A stretch of DNA of 64,000 nt, taken from assembly GCA_047967505.1 (NCBI GenBank), contig CM106541.1; one strand, 5' to 3'. This DNA is from Dipteris shenzhenensis (lineage: Eukaryota; Polypodiophyta; Polypodiopsida; Gleicheniales). Positions 9,955 through 20,289 of this stretch are shown here, piece by piece; position 1 is the first letter of the stretch; the number at the start of each line of letters is the position of its first letter. The notes beneath the pieces were generated by a model. That model was not told where the DNA came from, did no database searches, and saw nothing but the letters and a program-made list of their open reading frames with translations. The position numbers were made by a program, and so were the translations under genes.

Positions 9955-10306
9955 TGTTGAGAGTTGTGGTGCCATGAGCACATAGATTAAAGAGCAAAGG
10001 TATGTGCTAAGGAATGTATTAAAGTAGCCACCCTAGGATGTGGACTACATGATTCGGAGATGTGGATCAAGGATATCCACAAGGAGAGATGTGGATGAGA
10101 GGATCCCACATGGTTTGAATATTCAAAGGGCACTCTCTATATAAGAGCCGTATCATGTATTGTTGAACACACATCAATTGCAAGAGATACAGATTTGCTA
10201 TCTCCCTCTCATATCTTATTTAGTGTGCTTTGATCCTCCTTAGTTCTTTCGTTTATCTTGTGTGCACTAGGCTAGTACGATCTGCACTTTGTCAAGGTCT
10301 CTTCCA
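9955..10306 (+). mobile_element. Copia-type LTR remnant, unit 1
   Basis: The block begins TGTTGAGAG directly after a polypurine tract. It has a good TATA box (TATATAAG, 10,138-10,145) about 180 bases in, and appears to end near CTTCCA at 10,306, where CACTA-B homology starts. Size, start bases and TATA position fit a Ty1/copia LTR. No copia pol was found beside it, so it is a 3' LTR or solo-LTR remnant. Its copy in unit 2 is at 38,342-38,693. Confidence 0.55.
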
Positions 10307-10943
10307 CTAACATAACTCGTGCATCCTCAAGCGTGGTGGGATCTATTTCCTTTGAGCTCACATACCTAGAAAGAAAAAGTGCAAGATATTAGCAATATGA
10401 AAACCTTGCATGAAGCATTGATATGCTTCACATTTTGTATAGTGTAAAGTACCTCACAAGCTCGCCCATCTTGTAAATACAATCCTTCACGTCCTTCGAT
10501 GCACTACGAGAAATGCTAGTAGGTAGTATGAAGTGAACACATGATTGATGGTTGATTAGTTGCTTCTACACTCACAAATTTGGAAGGAAAAAGAGATTAT
10601 GCTAAGTCATACTTTCTTGTGCCAATCATGAGATTTCAAGCCATATAATTGCTCTACACCTTACTTTCTTACTCTTTGTCATGAAGGCCTCCTTCAAACA
10701 CCTCATGCATCTAGTGGGAGTACAAATTGTAGTGATAGCTCGCTTCACCGCCACCATCTCTAGCTTTGATAACTTTCATGGTGCACGGGGTAAAAAGACA
10801 TGCCCATTTGGCCTCTCTTGTGACCAATCTTCATGCATCTTCCCTATGGTGTGTAGATCCTCCCTTATGCCTGTGGAATCTCGTGTCGAATTCAAAATGT
10901 TCCCAAATGGTAGATGCCACATTCTTGAAGATATGCATGGGAC
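10307..10943 (-). pseudogene. CACTA-B Tnp2 remnant, unit 1
   Basis: Read on the minus strand this is a decayed piece of a Tnp2-type transposase. It contains the MHIFKNVASTIWEH block, the RPNGHVFLPRAP block and the start of the DUF4218 exon (SSKEIDPTTLEDARV), with intron-like sequence between. A better copy of the same family is at 39,999-42,118. Frameshifts separate the blocks. It joins a plus-strand TnpA-like exon at about 10,943, so the middle of the element has been deleted. Unit 2 shares the junction (39,331). Confidence 0.7.
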
Positions 10944-10946
10944 ATC

Positions 10947-11770
10947 ATGGCCTTCATGCGCTTTGTAGTTGCTAACAACTATAGAGATTGTTTTATTCCA
11001 TACAAAGAGCATCCAGAAAGATTGGCTGATGAGACTATCAATGCTGTACGCTCTAGGTATCCCGATCCCCCCAATGTTGAGTTCACAGAGAAATGGACAA
11101 AGTCAAATATTGTTGTTATACTTGTTGCCAATAAAAGATCTTTGCTTAAGAGGCAGGCACTAGCCCAGATTGTGAGGAGGGAGGGAGGTTAACCACCAAG
11201 GGGCCAGGCCCACACTGCTCATAAGTATGAGTGAAAACCAATGAAGGCACCGAAGGCGGACCCCAAACTACAACACGTGGAGGCATAAAGGATCCAAATG
11301 GAGCAATATGGAACATACATTTTGGAGCAAGGGGTTTTGAATCATGGGAGGCCCAATTTATAAGTATCGATCTCAAATTATATTGTGTTTATGTGGTTTA
11401 TTAGGAGGTTGTTTTTTTGTACTAACCCCTTTGCAAATTGTGTCATCTTGCAACTTGATATCATGGACAGGTACCCTACTCTTGTCGAGATAGCCTACCA
11501 TCGTGGGCATTGCAGACGACATACATGGAGGCACTTCTATGATGAGGGGTTGATTACTAAGGAGCAGTATATCCGGGCTATTGGAGCGCCCCCCAAGGTA
11601 TTTAAAAGTACTTAAATAATGTCAATATTGTAAATAAATATTTGATTTCTCATTTACAGGCCACTGGGGATATTTAGGAGGAAGAAGGCAACGATACTGA
11701 GGAGGAAGAAGGCCATGAAGAAGGCAATGAAGAAGAGAGCGAGGACGCGAATAACTTAGATTGGTCGTAG
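10947..11770 (+). pseudogene. CACTA-B TnpA-like gene, 3' exons
   Basis: The first exon piece (10,947-11,155) reads NAVRSRYPDPPNVEF, close to ELKQRYPNPPNVEF in the CACTA-A second gene at 58,540-58,590. Then come a disrupted stretch, an exon at 11,464-11,596 (AYHRGHCRRHTWRHFYDEG), an intron with GT and AG ends (11,597-11,660) and an acidic last exon rich in Glu, with one internal stop, ending near 11,770. Plant Ptta/En/Spm-type transposases have this order and an acidic tail. They bind subterminal repeats and help excision. In unit 2 only the first piece survives, ending at 39,540. Confidence 0.6.
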
Positions 11771-12239
11771 AATTAGTGCTAGAATTAGTGCTAGCTACTC
11801 TTTTTTGTACTCGAAGCCATTGGCTTGGCTTTGTGCCTCTCTTCTACACACACTCCTCTTATTTTTTGTACTTGAAGCCATAGGTGGCTTGGCTTTGTGC
11901 TATATGTACATACAAACACTTTTTGGGCTATGAATTAATATACACTCCTTTTATTTTTTTGGCATTAAATTTCCTTGTGCAATGTTCTATCAATGAATGC
12001 CTTGTGAACTAAATGTTTTGGAGTTGTAATGTTTTATTCAGAATTGTAATTATCATCAACTATAGACGTGCATGGAATCCTGCTAATTAAAATGCCAACC
12101 ATGCTAATTAAAATGCGGTTGGATGTAAGAATTGAATTGCACACTATGGAAATGGGATTCTTGCAATCACACAGCATACACATCATTCTGTTCACCCATA
12201 AAAAATTCTAAATTAAAAAAAAAAAATATATCGAGAGCA
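11771..12239. other. CACTA-B 3' untranslated stretch with a short direct repeat
   Basis: The sequence is AT-rich and has no gene. A repeat of about 45 bases (TTTTTTGTACT-GAAGCCAT...GGCTTGGCTTTGTGC) occurs twice, at about 11,800-11,840 and 11,857-11,905. It lies between the TnpA-like stop and the subterminal repeats, so it is probably the 3' UTR region. Confidence 0.45.
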
Positions 12240-12439
12240 TCTGTTAGCGCAATTTTCTCTTTTTTTTCAAATTTCTACAGAGCATCTATAGGTGCATCTG
12301 TTTGGTATATAGAGATGTCTATGGATGCGGGTCTATAGATGCACAAATAGACGCACCGGTAAGTTTCTTTTTAAATCAAGGAAATGCGTTTGTGTGAGCG
12401 TCTAGGGATTCACGTCTATAGATTCATTGTATTGTTGTG
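12240..12439. mobile_element. CACTA-B subterminal repeats and right terminus
   Basis: Words of the type TCTATAGATGC / AGACGC recur about eight times (GAGCATCTATAGG, GGGTCTATAGATGC, AAATAGACGC, GCGTCTAGGG, CACGTCTATAG). The final 30 bases, read on the minus strand, begin CACAACAATACAATGAATC and reach CTATAGACG. The left terminus in unit 2 (39,543 onward) begins CACAACAACACAAAGCAAC and then CTATAGACG. The two ends are therefore terminal inverted repeats of one family, starting CACAA rather than CACTA. Confidence 0.65.
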
Positions 12440-12919
12440 CATGTGCGAGCGAAAGAGGAGAGAAACCTAAATTTTAGTGTTTATGTGTGTATGTCTCCTT
12501 AGTTGGACTGTTTATGTGTGTATGTGTGCATGCCTACATGCATGCATGTGTATCTCTGTGTGGGATGGCAATAGTCCCGAGAGATAATTTGTTTGTGTAT
12601 GACAGAGAGAGTCTCTAACAAGGATGTGTGCATGTATGTGTGTCCATTTGCACATGAGAAAGATAAATTGGGGGATGGACCTCCTATGTTTTTAAGTATC
12701 TTTGTGTATACATATGCATGTGAGGAAAACACTAAAGCAAGAGAGAGCACTATGGGTGTGCGATAAAGAGGGAAATATTATGCGCACTAAGACAAAGAGA
12801 GGGTGTGTGTAATAGAGGGAGAAGGAGAGAGATCAGAGAGAGAGAGAGAGAGAGAGAGTATAGGTGATAATTGTGAAAGGTGCTCAAGATAAAATATTCA
12901 TGCATATGGATGTCTATCA

Positions 12920-12958
<39 letters not shown>

Positions 12959-12982
12959 GGGGGAGAGTGGGGTATTTTCTAT
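12440..12982. repeat. TG/CATG and GA microsatellites
   Basis: This is a TGTGTGTATGTG-like tract (12,475-12,640), then two (GA)n runs (12,833-12,858 and 12,922-12,954). It is unique to unit 1. I see no gene. Confidence 0.8.
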
Positions 12983-13877
12983 GTGAATGCTTTGCCGCTG
13001 GATCAACATCGCATGACTACTCATCTAGCTAAATCGTTGATTAAATTGAACATAAAGCCAAGCCAAGTAGTGCCTATGGTGGAGAGGGTCTTGAGACTTG
13101 AAATTAAAGATATTTTAAGGTCGCATTTGAACAGAACAGGTCTCTCGCCCATCGTAGGTGGGTGATACTACTTGTACCTATAATAGAGTGAAATAATGTA
13201 TATATAATACAATATATATAAATTAAGCTAGAAGTTATGTATGTGCTCAAATTTTAAAAATAAGAGCATTAAACAAGATTAATCATAAAGTGCCAAGTTG
13301 GCTGAGCTGCAAGTTTACAACGTTTTCCTTGTGAACTGTTTTCGTGAAATATGAGAATTGCCTTTAAGCATGTAAAGTGGTTCTTTATTTGAATTTTTAA
13401 CTTTGACAATTGGAGTCTTTTGAACTTACCCATTATTGAAACTTAATGGTTTTTAACCTCCATTTGTGGATTTTAGAGATAAGCGATTTGTCTATTCTTG
13501 TAGAAAATCGTTTTCTGTAAACAAGCATGTGAAATTTTTTGAATCTTTAAGTCCGTTGTGAAATGCTCGAGGGAGGCTATTAGCGGGAAAACAGGCCGCA
13601 AGCCTTCTATTTTTGCCAACCCCAGGGTATTTTACGGACCCGTATAGACTCCTTCTCACCGTCGACGGGTACCAGGGATGTGGCGTGCATGTTGATCGAT
13701 GCCAATAAACTTTAACATTGGATAGTGACGTACAAACTTCTGTGAGTCAAAAATCGGACGGCTGGGATTTTGGCGTTCATTTTAGGACACAAAGTCGTCG
13801 AGGCCTCTAACTGCAATGGAAGCTGCCTTGCTACACTCATACTCGCTGGCAGATGATAAATTGCGACGGACAGCGCC
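12983..13877. other. Unique sequence upstream of the small secreted protein gene
   Basis: There is a 60-codon frame at 12,983-13,165 without any recognisable feature, then AT-rich sequence. From about 13,560 the base composition shifts to a higher GC content approaching the promoter. No other feature is supported. Confidence 0.4.
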
Positions 13878-13885
13878 TATAAAAG
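13878..13885 (+). promoter_or_regulatory. TATA box of the small secreted protein gene
   Basis: TATAAAAG lies 98 bases before the ATG at 13,983, in GC-richer sequence. This would place the start of transcription near 13,910 and give a leader of about 70 bases. Confidence 0.55.
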
Positions 13886-13982
13886 CCACCAGCGCTCACA
13901 TCCTTACCACCACCGCACCCTTCACTCATCCCCGCTCTCCGATTGTATCGTTAGGTCTCTCGTCCGGCTTACTTAGCAGGTC

Positions 13983-14300
13983 ATGGAAAAGTCTGGCAAT
14001 ACAGCCGCTTTATTCGCCTTCTTCGTGATGGCACTCATTCTGGGCTCCGAAGCCACTTCCAGTATCACGAACAAATCGAGCCATGACATCGTCGTTGTTT
14101 CCGCGACAGCTACTGTATCTGTGGTAGTGGGCGCTACAGTGGACCTGACGGTCGGCCTGGACGACTTGTATATCGAGAACCCCTACACTGGCGGGAAGAA
14201 AGGTCCGATTACATTGCTGGATCTGTCTCTATATGTGGTCGTGGATGATCCCATCACAGGATACGTGGACCTTTGCCTTGTCGTCCTCGCTGACATATAG
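13983..14300 (+). CDS. Small signal-peptide protein, unknown family
   Basis: The single-exon frame of 105 codons begins MEKSGNTAALFAFFVMALIL, a clear signal peptide (short polar start, hydrophobic core, cleavage expected after GSEA at about residue 24). The mature part is rich in Val, Thr, Asp and Leu and has no cysteine. Alternating hydrophobic residues (TVSVVVGATVDLTVGLDD, then LDLSLYVVVDD) suggest beta strands. The ATG is the first after a TATA box at a normal distance. GC content and codon use differ from the decayed flanks, and the frame has no defects. It occurs only in unit 1, so it is host sequence or a passenger rather than part of the repeated unit. I do not recognise the family. 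It is probably a secreted or cell-wall protein. Confidence 0.6.
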   Translation: MEKSGNTAALFAFFVMALILGSEATSSITNKSSHDIVVVSATATVSVVVGATVDLTVGLDDLYIENPYTGGKKGPITLLDLSLYVVVDDPITGYVDLCLVVLADI

Positions 14301-15398
14301 CGCTAAGCGGACTATAAGGTCTGAAGTCATAGTTCTTATGTAGCCAGTTATGGTGTATCTGTGAGCGAGTGTGCCTCAGATCTTATGCTTCAGTTAAGAA
14401 TAACACGGAAAACAGACCCAGCTGTTTGGACGTACGTGATTCAATCGCCTATTTTCGTCCAATCCTATTAGCGAGTTTCACAGTCTTAGTTACACTCAGA
14501 GGGGTTTCTCTATAACTTTTAGAGTACTATGGTTGGGAGTTTCATTACCCTTAATCTCAAGGTTTCGCATTATGGAACGACTAGAGACTCGTGCATTGAT
14601 GACCTCATCCAAGTTGAATGATATTAAAACTCGTTTGTAGTGGAGCATTAAAACTCGTTTGTGAACCGTATAGTGGACGATTAAAGCTCCTTTGTGAATT
14701 TATTCATGTAGTTTTTAAAAAACTTAATTAAATTGTGAGTTGCAATTGCCATTTATCTAAATCATACTTGCAAATTTTTTCTTTTAATCCTTTTAGAAAA
14801 GCTTTTGCTTTCTCTTTTGCATCCAAAAGACCTTGCTTTACCAGTGAAAAATATACAGCATGTGTTGATGAACTTGCCTTATCTATTGGTTCAGTGCACT
14901 CTTCCATAAAGGTATACTCTCCAAAGTAATAACAAGTTATGAAAGCCCACCCTTTCAAAGAGTATTCATGGGCATAGATAAGCAAAGTAAATAAAAGTTA
15001 ATGTTAGGAAAAGACACTATTGCAACTCAATAAATTGAAGATGATTATTTTGTCTAGCTTTGTACTTTCTTGTTTTACAATCATAGAATTTGGAGTCGAA
15101 CTTTTAAAATGACAATTCAAATTTGAATTACAATCATTGCAGTGATCACAAGCGGCAAGATGCTAGTTAGACTACATAAGCATTTATAGACTCAACATAA
15201 AATTCAAATATAATTATTATATTTTTTTAAATAACTAGGTTGCAGTAGGCAGCCTTTAGACTAGAGTAGAATATAAGACTTCAAACAAAAAGCACCAAGA
15301 CTAGAAACAAAATAGATGTTAACATAATCATAAAAAAATATAGTGTTGCGAGATATTTATTGTCATTTAATTTGCTTGTTGAGTAGCACAATGGTTTG
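14301..15398. other. AT-rich flank with a short triple repeat
   Basis: A phrase ATTAAAxCTC(G/C)TTTGT occurs three times at 14,620-14,695. A minus-strand frame of 85 codons at 14,728-14,985 has normal-looking composition (GLLDAKEKAKAFLKGLKEK) but no motif I know; it might be an exon fragment. Otherwise nothing is supported. Confidence 0.4.
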
Positions 15399-15913
15399 AG
15401 AGATGGTCACAAATTAAACTCACTTATCATCACCTACCTTATTCCTCCTTGGCATTTATTCATTCATTCATCGCCTACCAATATCTCACAGTCCTTGGCA
15501 TATATTCATTCATTCATTCATTGCTTGCTCTCTATGGAGCTCGTAATCACGAACTTGAAGTGGAACTTGAATCCTACCATTAAATGAAATTTTATCAAAA
15601 GAAAAAACAAAAGAATGAGTAAAAATACGGATATGAGACACGATGCCTTGAGAGATGGTCACAAATTAAACCCCCCTATCATCGTCTATCTCGTTTGTCC
15701 TTGGCATATATTTATTCATTGATCACTACCAATATCTCATAGTCCTTGGCATATATTCATTCATTCATTCATTGCTTGCTCTCTATATTTCATAGCACCA
15801 TTTTTATCATGGAGCACGTAATTACTAACTTGAAGTGGAACTCGAATCCTGCCATTCAATGAATTTTTGCCAAAAGAAAAAACAAAAGACTGAGTATAAA
15901 TATGGATATGAGA
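15399..15913. repeat. Tandem duplication of ~250 bp
   Basis: Copies at about 15,399-15,639 and 15,650-15,913 share GAGAGATGGTCACAAATTAA, CCTTGGCATATATTCATTC, TTGCTTGCTCTCTAT and GGATATGAGACA. The second copy has a 24-base insertion after CTCTCTAT. Each contains a (TTCA)n run. No coding sense is visible. Confidence 0.8.
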
Positions 15914-16734
15914 CAAAGCATAAGGTCCATCAGGACCTTATCCTCCTTATAAATGTCAGGGGTGGTGCTTTATTATTGACTTGTTGATTTTCATAAGAGC
16001 ACATCTTTAATCCTTAGTTGAAACACCTATATGAACTACAACCATATGAACTACAACCATATGAATTGTCATCAATGGATTTTGCATCCAGCTTGGCTAT
16101 CTCTATTGTTGCCAATTTTCGAATTGCCCTTGCATCAAGAACATGCATCAAAAGAGAGGAATGTTGTAGGAAGTTAGATTGAAGTAGTTATATCTAGGGC
16201 AAGGGCACAATAATTATATATTTTTATAATAATATAAAATATAACTATATAGCCACACATACTATGGGCAAGGAGGCAGTGCACTTCCTTCTCCAAAAAA
16301 TTATAATATGAGAGAATGACCATTTCCCTGTGCATCTAGATTGAGATCATCGATAATATTAGCATCGAGTATCATCACAATTAAATCTTATGAATGGATA
16401 AGAGACTAACATATTACTTGAACGTTAATAGTCGTATTTGTGCTCCAACTCAAGGTGGTAAGGTTTTCTTCTTGAGACATTTTCTCGATGGCATCCTCCT
16501 CTTTACGTGATGTAGCTTGATACATGATGCTTTGTTCTTCATGTCCCTTTAATACTTTATCTATAGATGCCATGTTCTGTGCTATGGTAATTTCATGCAC
16601 TCAATATTTTCTTTATAGCTTGTTTTAAGAGTCTTAAACCAATTTAATCCTTTCAATATTAGTAGTATCTGATTACATACAATCATTCTTATGTGGTACG
16701 TGTATAGAACTTAGAAAACTAAATAATTTTCTTT
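15914..16734. other. AT-rich unique sequence
   Basis: I see nothing beyond a short minus-strand frame (16,406-16,600) without a recognisable motif. Confidence 0.5.
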
Positions 16735-17016
16735 TTGGATCTTGTGCAAATTCTTTATGCATTAGCAGTTATGCCTTGTCAAATTTCTGATAAAAAAGAT
16801 CCAATTGATGATGTAATGATGTTGAAGATATATATACTAGCCATGCAAATTGTGTGCCTACCACTTGAACAGGATGATGGTGATGAATACTTGAGAGATG
16901 CTTGCCAAGAGGATGTTGCAGCACATGGAGAGGGTGCCAATGGGTGTGGTGATAGTGGAGAGGGTGCCACTGGAAGGGGACAGGATGATGACAAGGATGG
17001 GAGCACTGAGGACTAG
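16735..17016 (+). CDS. Hypothetical frame with Gly/Asp-rich acidic tail
   Basis: A 93-codon frame begins MDLVQILYALAVMPC and ends in an acidic, Gly-rich tail (GANGCGDSGEGATGRG then DDDKDGSTED) with a short internal repeat. Plant transposon genes of the En/Spm type often end in acidic tails, and the setting is full of transposons, so this may be a last exon. No catalytic or binding motif is visible. The ATG is not supported by a promoter. Confidence 0.25.
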   Translation: MDLVQILYALAVMPCQISDKKDPIDDVMMLKIYILAMQIVCLPLEQDDGDEYLRDACQEDVAAHGEGANGCGDSGEGATGRGQDDDKDGSTED

Positions 17017-17359
17017 TTAGCACATTCTACCCATCTCCCTCTTGATGACGAACAAATGGAGACAGTGCAAAACTATATATAGAGTCAATATTTTAACTCA
17101 TATGATGTAATAGGACAATTTTGTAATGAATATTTCTAAACAATACAATAAAATGGACATTATAGTGTAATACATACCTTTACAAAAGGGAATATTAGGG
17201 CTTGGCCAAATGCTAATCTTCCTTCACATGTAGAATATAGACTATGCAGCCAAATTGTGCTTATGTGGCAGTATGAAGGTGTCCCTTGGTGATGTGCTAG
17301 TGATGATGTTTCCATTGATGTGACAGTATGATGTTCCTATTGGGTCACTATCATGATGT

Positions 17360-17412
17360 TGGGGAGGAGGCCGTTCCATTTTTAATCTATTTGAAAAAAA
17401 CAACCAAATATG
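17360..17412 (-). pseudogene. Relative of the minus-strand leader/ATG junction
   Basis: Read on the minus strand, AATAGATTAAAAATGGAACG resembles AATAGATTCTAAATGGAACA at about 5,775 in unit 1 and 29,970 in unit 2. All three sit at the end of an AACCAAATATGG-type tract. This suggests a third relative of the CACTA-like minus-strand gene start. The frame after the ATG closes after about 48 codons. Confidence 0.35.
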
Positions 17413-17940
17413 GGCATATAAAACACATTACAAATCATATAAGGGCACTCATTCAAGATCTATAAAATAATTAAAGGTACAAAAAATTGTCATTCACATT
17501 CACTTCTATTCAAAAAATTATATATATCGCACAAGCCAATATCTTTCAAAAAGGATATATATATCGCACAAACCAATATATTCCGAAAAGACAATTATAG
17601 GAAACTTTATTGCATCCACTCTCCCGTATTCCACAATCTGTGCCAATCACATCCCCTATCACCCTATCCGCTTTATCCACCTCATCTTTTATATGTTTGA
17701 TTCTTTGCTTTTCCCTTCTCCGCTTCATCCTCCCTCAATCTTTAAAGTCTCCCCTCCTCTCTTCTTTGTCTCACACCACTTCCCTACTATATCTCTCACC
17801 GTTCCCTTTTGGTCTATTGCTCGTTTGGTTCTCATCGCTCTCTTGTCATTCCCTTCTTGCCATTCCCCTCCTTCCACTCTACTACTCCGTGTCACTCTGT
17901 CGTCGCTTCCTTCTCATCGCTGTCTCTCTACTACTACCAA
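17413..17940. other. Pyrimidine-rich leader-like stretch
   Basis: A TATATCGCACAA-type direct repeat occurs twice at about 17,520-17,578. CT-rich sequence follows to 17,930, with a composition like plant 5' leaders. No motif allows a promoter call. Confidence 0.35.
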
Positions 17941-18119
17941 TGGCCCCTAGCAAAGAATCTCTGATACCATACTTGGAGGACCTATACCATCAATATTACG
18001 ATATAAAAGATGGAAAGGTAGACAAGCCATCACTCCCTAGGGTGCATTTTTGTCCCTCCAGACACACCACATGCAAGGATTACTCCAACCAAGACAAGAC
18101 CGATTGTGAAATCCCATAG
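17941..18119 (+). CDS. Hypothetical short frame MAPSKESL...
   Basis: The frame begins with an ATG in good plant context (CAATGGCC) after a CT-rich leader and encodes about 59 residues, MAPSKESLIPYLEDLYHQYY then a charged stretch. It ends at a TAG. A Lys-rich segment continues in another frame at 18,200-18,240, so it may be a decayed or spliced gene. I do not recognise it. Confidence 0.25.
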
Positions 18120-18437
18120 CATTCTATTGAGTGTGTATCCTAGGCTACATCCCAGAGGAAGGCCACACCCCCAAGGAAGCTCCCCGGAGTAAGGAGCACA
18201 AGAAAAAAGAAGTGAAGAATAAGAAGAAGAAGAGAGATGACAAAGGAGAGGGTAGCACTCATCGAAGACCAAACAATGAGAAGACCAAAGTATTATAAAG
18301 TACTCCAATTTGGAGAATGTAATTACAGTTTTCAGTATATGAGAGGGAGCCCTCTCTTGCATATTTGTTGTAACCCCTCTTGGATATTTGTTATGCTCTA
18401 TGATGAGATTATGTTTCATCCCTCTCTTTGTTATTTC

Positions 18438-19060
18438 TTATGCTATATGTTTTTGAAAAGAGAGAAAAATTAGGGGAAAGAGAGAGGAGCAAAGAGGGGA
18501 AGAGAGGAAAAGAGAGAGAAAAGAGAGGAAAAGAGAGAAAAGAGGGAAAAAAGAGGAGAAAAGAGAGAAAAGAGGAAACAAGAGGAGAAAAGAGGGGAAA
18601 TAAGAGAGAAAGAAAGGAAATAAGATAGAAAAGAGAGGAAATAAAAGAGAGAGAGAGAGAGAGAGGGGAGAAAGGGGATGTGAAAAAATAAGAGAAAGGG
18701 AAAAGGAGAGGAGTGAATGAAAAGAGAGGATGGAAGAGAAAAAGAGAGGAGAGAAAGAGAGAAAAAAGAGGGAAAAAGAGAAGAGAGGAAATAAGAGATG
18801 AAATAAGAGAAGAGAGGAAATAAGAGGAGAGAGGAGAAGCAAGGGGAGATAGAGGGAAAAGAGAGGGGGAAAGAGGAGAAAAGAGGGGAAATGAGGGAGG
18901 GAAAGAGAGGAAAAAAGTTCGCTAGAGGAAATAAGGGGAGGGCGGAAATAAGACAAGAGAGGGAAAGTGAGGAGAGAAGAGAGAAAATAAGAGGGAGGAA
19001 GAAGAGAGAAGAGATGAAAGAAAAGAGGGAAAATAGGAGAGAAAGAGTGCTGCCTTTATG
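18438..19060. repeat. Purine-rich GA/GAAA satellite, unit 1 end
   Basis: About 620 bases made of AAGAGAGGAAA, GGAGAAAAGAG and related words. Similar in composition to 5,740-6,955 but without CATAAGC words. It directly precedes the LTR-like block at 19,067. The long frames on both strands are composition artefacts. Confidence 0.75.
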
Positions 19061-19165
19061 CCAACGTGGACTTAGGTAGTACAGAATGTGTGTGTAGAAG
19101 AGTAACGACAAAGCTCCGCTTTTACTTGCATAAGGCTAGGAATAATCTCTCTTAGGAATCCTCAA

Positions 19166-19425
19166 CATGCAAGTTCTACTTGCAAATCCTACATGCATGA
19201 TCTACATGCAAGTCCTACATCATGCCATTCCTACATGCATGTTCTACATGCAAGTCCTACATGCATGTTCTACATATGAGTTCTACATGCAACTCCTACA
19301 TGCAACATGCAATGTGCGAGTTCTACATGCAACTCCTACATGCAACATGCAACTCCTACATGCAACTTGCAACTCCTACATGCAACTTCTATATGCAAGT
19401 TATACATGTAGAGAGAGAATGTCTT
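19166..19425 (+). repeat. CTACATGCAA minisatellite in LTR a
   Basis: About twenty units of roughly 11 bases, of the type CTACATGCAA(G/C)TC and the variant CTACATGCATGTT. In LTR b (42,279-42,485) the array is about five units shorter. The variation gives a handle for typing individual units. Confidence 0.85.
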
Positions 19426-19463
19426 ACAATTCCTACATGGAGACAGAGAATCTCCCCAACTTG

Positions 19464-19471
19464 TATAAATA
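19464..19471 (+). promoter_or_regulatory. TATA box in LTR a
   Basis: TATAAATA followed by CCCCATAATGG, conserved in LTR b at 42,538-42,545. It would start retroelement RNA near 19,500, about 770 bases before the primer binding site. Confidence 0.55.
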
Positions 19472-19610
19472 CCCCATAATGGAATCATGAAGCCCACACT
19501 CTTTGGGGCATTATGTTGAGTTCTACTTTGGTATTCCACGCAATTTTCTCAAGTGTCCATACTTCCTTGCACTCCATGTCCAAAAGCATGTCCTAACCTT
19601 GCAACTCATC

Positions 19611-19790
19611 CTCCCCTCTCCTCCAACCTTGCAACCCATCTTCTCCCTCTCCTCCTCCTCCTCCTCCCTTCTCCTCCTCCCTCCTCCTCCACCCTTCTCC
19701 TCCTCCCTCCTCCTCCTTCTCCTCCTCTTCCCTCCTCCTCTCCTCCCTCCTCCTCCTCCTCCTCCTCCCTCCTCCTCCTATGCTCTTATA
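19611..19790 (+). repeat. CTC/CTCCTC microsatellite in LTR a
   Basis: A long (CTC)n tract lies in the likely transcribed R-U5 part. LTR b has a shorter form at 42,690-42,862. Pro/Ser/Leu frames across it reflect base composition. Confidence 0.85.
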
Positions 19791-20271
19791 CCTTCTTCCT
19801 CTCCCACTCCTATACTTCCCCTAAACCCTTAGTTCCTCAACTCTTAACCTCCATGATCTACGAGGAAGACGAGTTCTCCACCATGTATTCTACCTTGAAC
19901 CTTGGATCCTCCTTCTAACACTTGGATCTCTTCTAAACTCTAGAACCTCTCTCTGCACCTTTGAACCTCCTTCTAAATGTTGAACCTCCCCCTAACCCTT
20001 AAACTCCTCCTAAACTCTTCAACCCCCAATGAAGGCGAAAGCCTTCACTACCCCAACCATGATCATACACATTCCTTCCACACATGCACTATGTTTTCTT
20101 AGCACACTTAAGCCTATGTCTCTCACCAGAATACAACTGGAGGTCCTAAGCTACACTTATACTACAAAAGACAACACCAATATATCTATAGGTGACAAAA
20201 AGCCTTGGAACCCTACAGACTGAGAATACCATGCTCTTCCTACAGAAGTCGTGGGAAAGAGCCAACATATT

Positions 20272-20289
20272 TGGCACCGCTGCCGGGGA
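20272..20289 (+). promoter_or_regulatory. Primer binding site, tRNA-Asp type
   Basis: TGGCACCGCTGCCGGGGA differs at two positions from the tRNA-Asp-complementary site TGGCGCCGTTGCCGGGGA used by many plant Ty3/gypsy elements. It lies five bases after the LTR end CA. The second copy is at 43,288-43,305 (TGGCACCACTGCCGGGGA). It primes minus-strand DNA synthesis in functional elements. Confidence 0.75.

Larger units (their letters stand above)
19067..20267 (+). mobile_element. LTR-like block a (joint of units 1 and 2)
   Basis: The block matches 42,184-43,283 closely, whereas sequence upstream of both copies differs. It begins near TGGACTTAGG (TAGACTTAGG in the other copy) and ends AGCCAACA. A primer binding site follows five bases later. 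It contains a TATA box (TATAAATA, 19,464-19,471), an 11-bp minisatellite and a CTC-rich tract. These are the features of a retrotransposon LTR. The two copies bracket one 23-kb unit, and a further internal region follows the second, which is the pattern left by LTR-LTR recombination. The exact 5' edge is uncertain. Confidence 0.65.

Noticed and set aside
12983-13165. 60-codon plus-strand frame
   Set aside because: Short, next to microsatellites, with no recognisable feature.
14728-14985. Minus-strand 85-codon frame as an independent gene
   Set aside because: Plausible composition but no start context, promoter, homology or splice support; noted only inside the flank entry.
18438-19111. Frames of 172-213 codons in the GA-rich tract
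   Set aside because: Low-complexity composition with no stops on the CT strand; no domain or conserved start.
19503-19918. Pro/Ser/Leu-rich frames, also 21,124-21,549, 42,577-42,999 and 44,174-44,596
   Set aside because: They follow CTC and CCC microsatellites and shift frame between copies.
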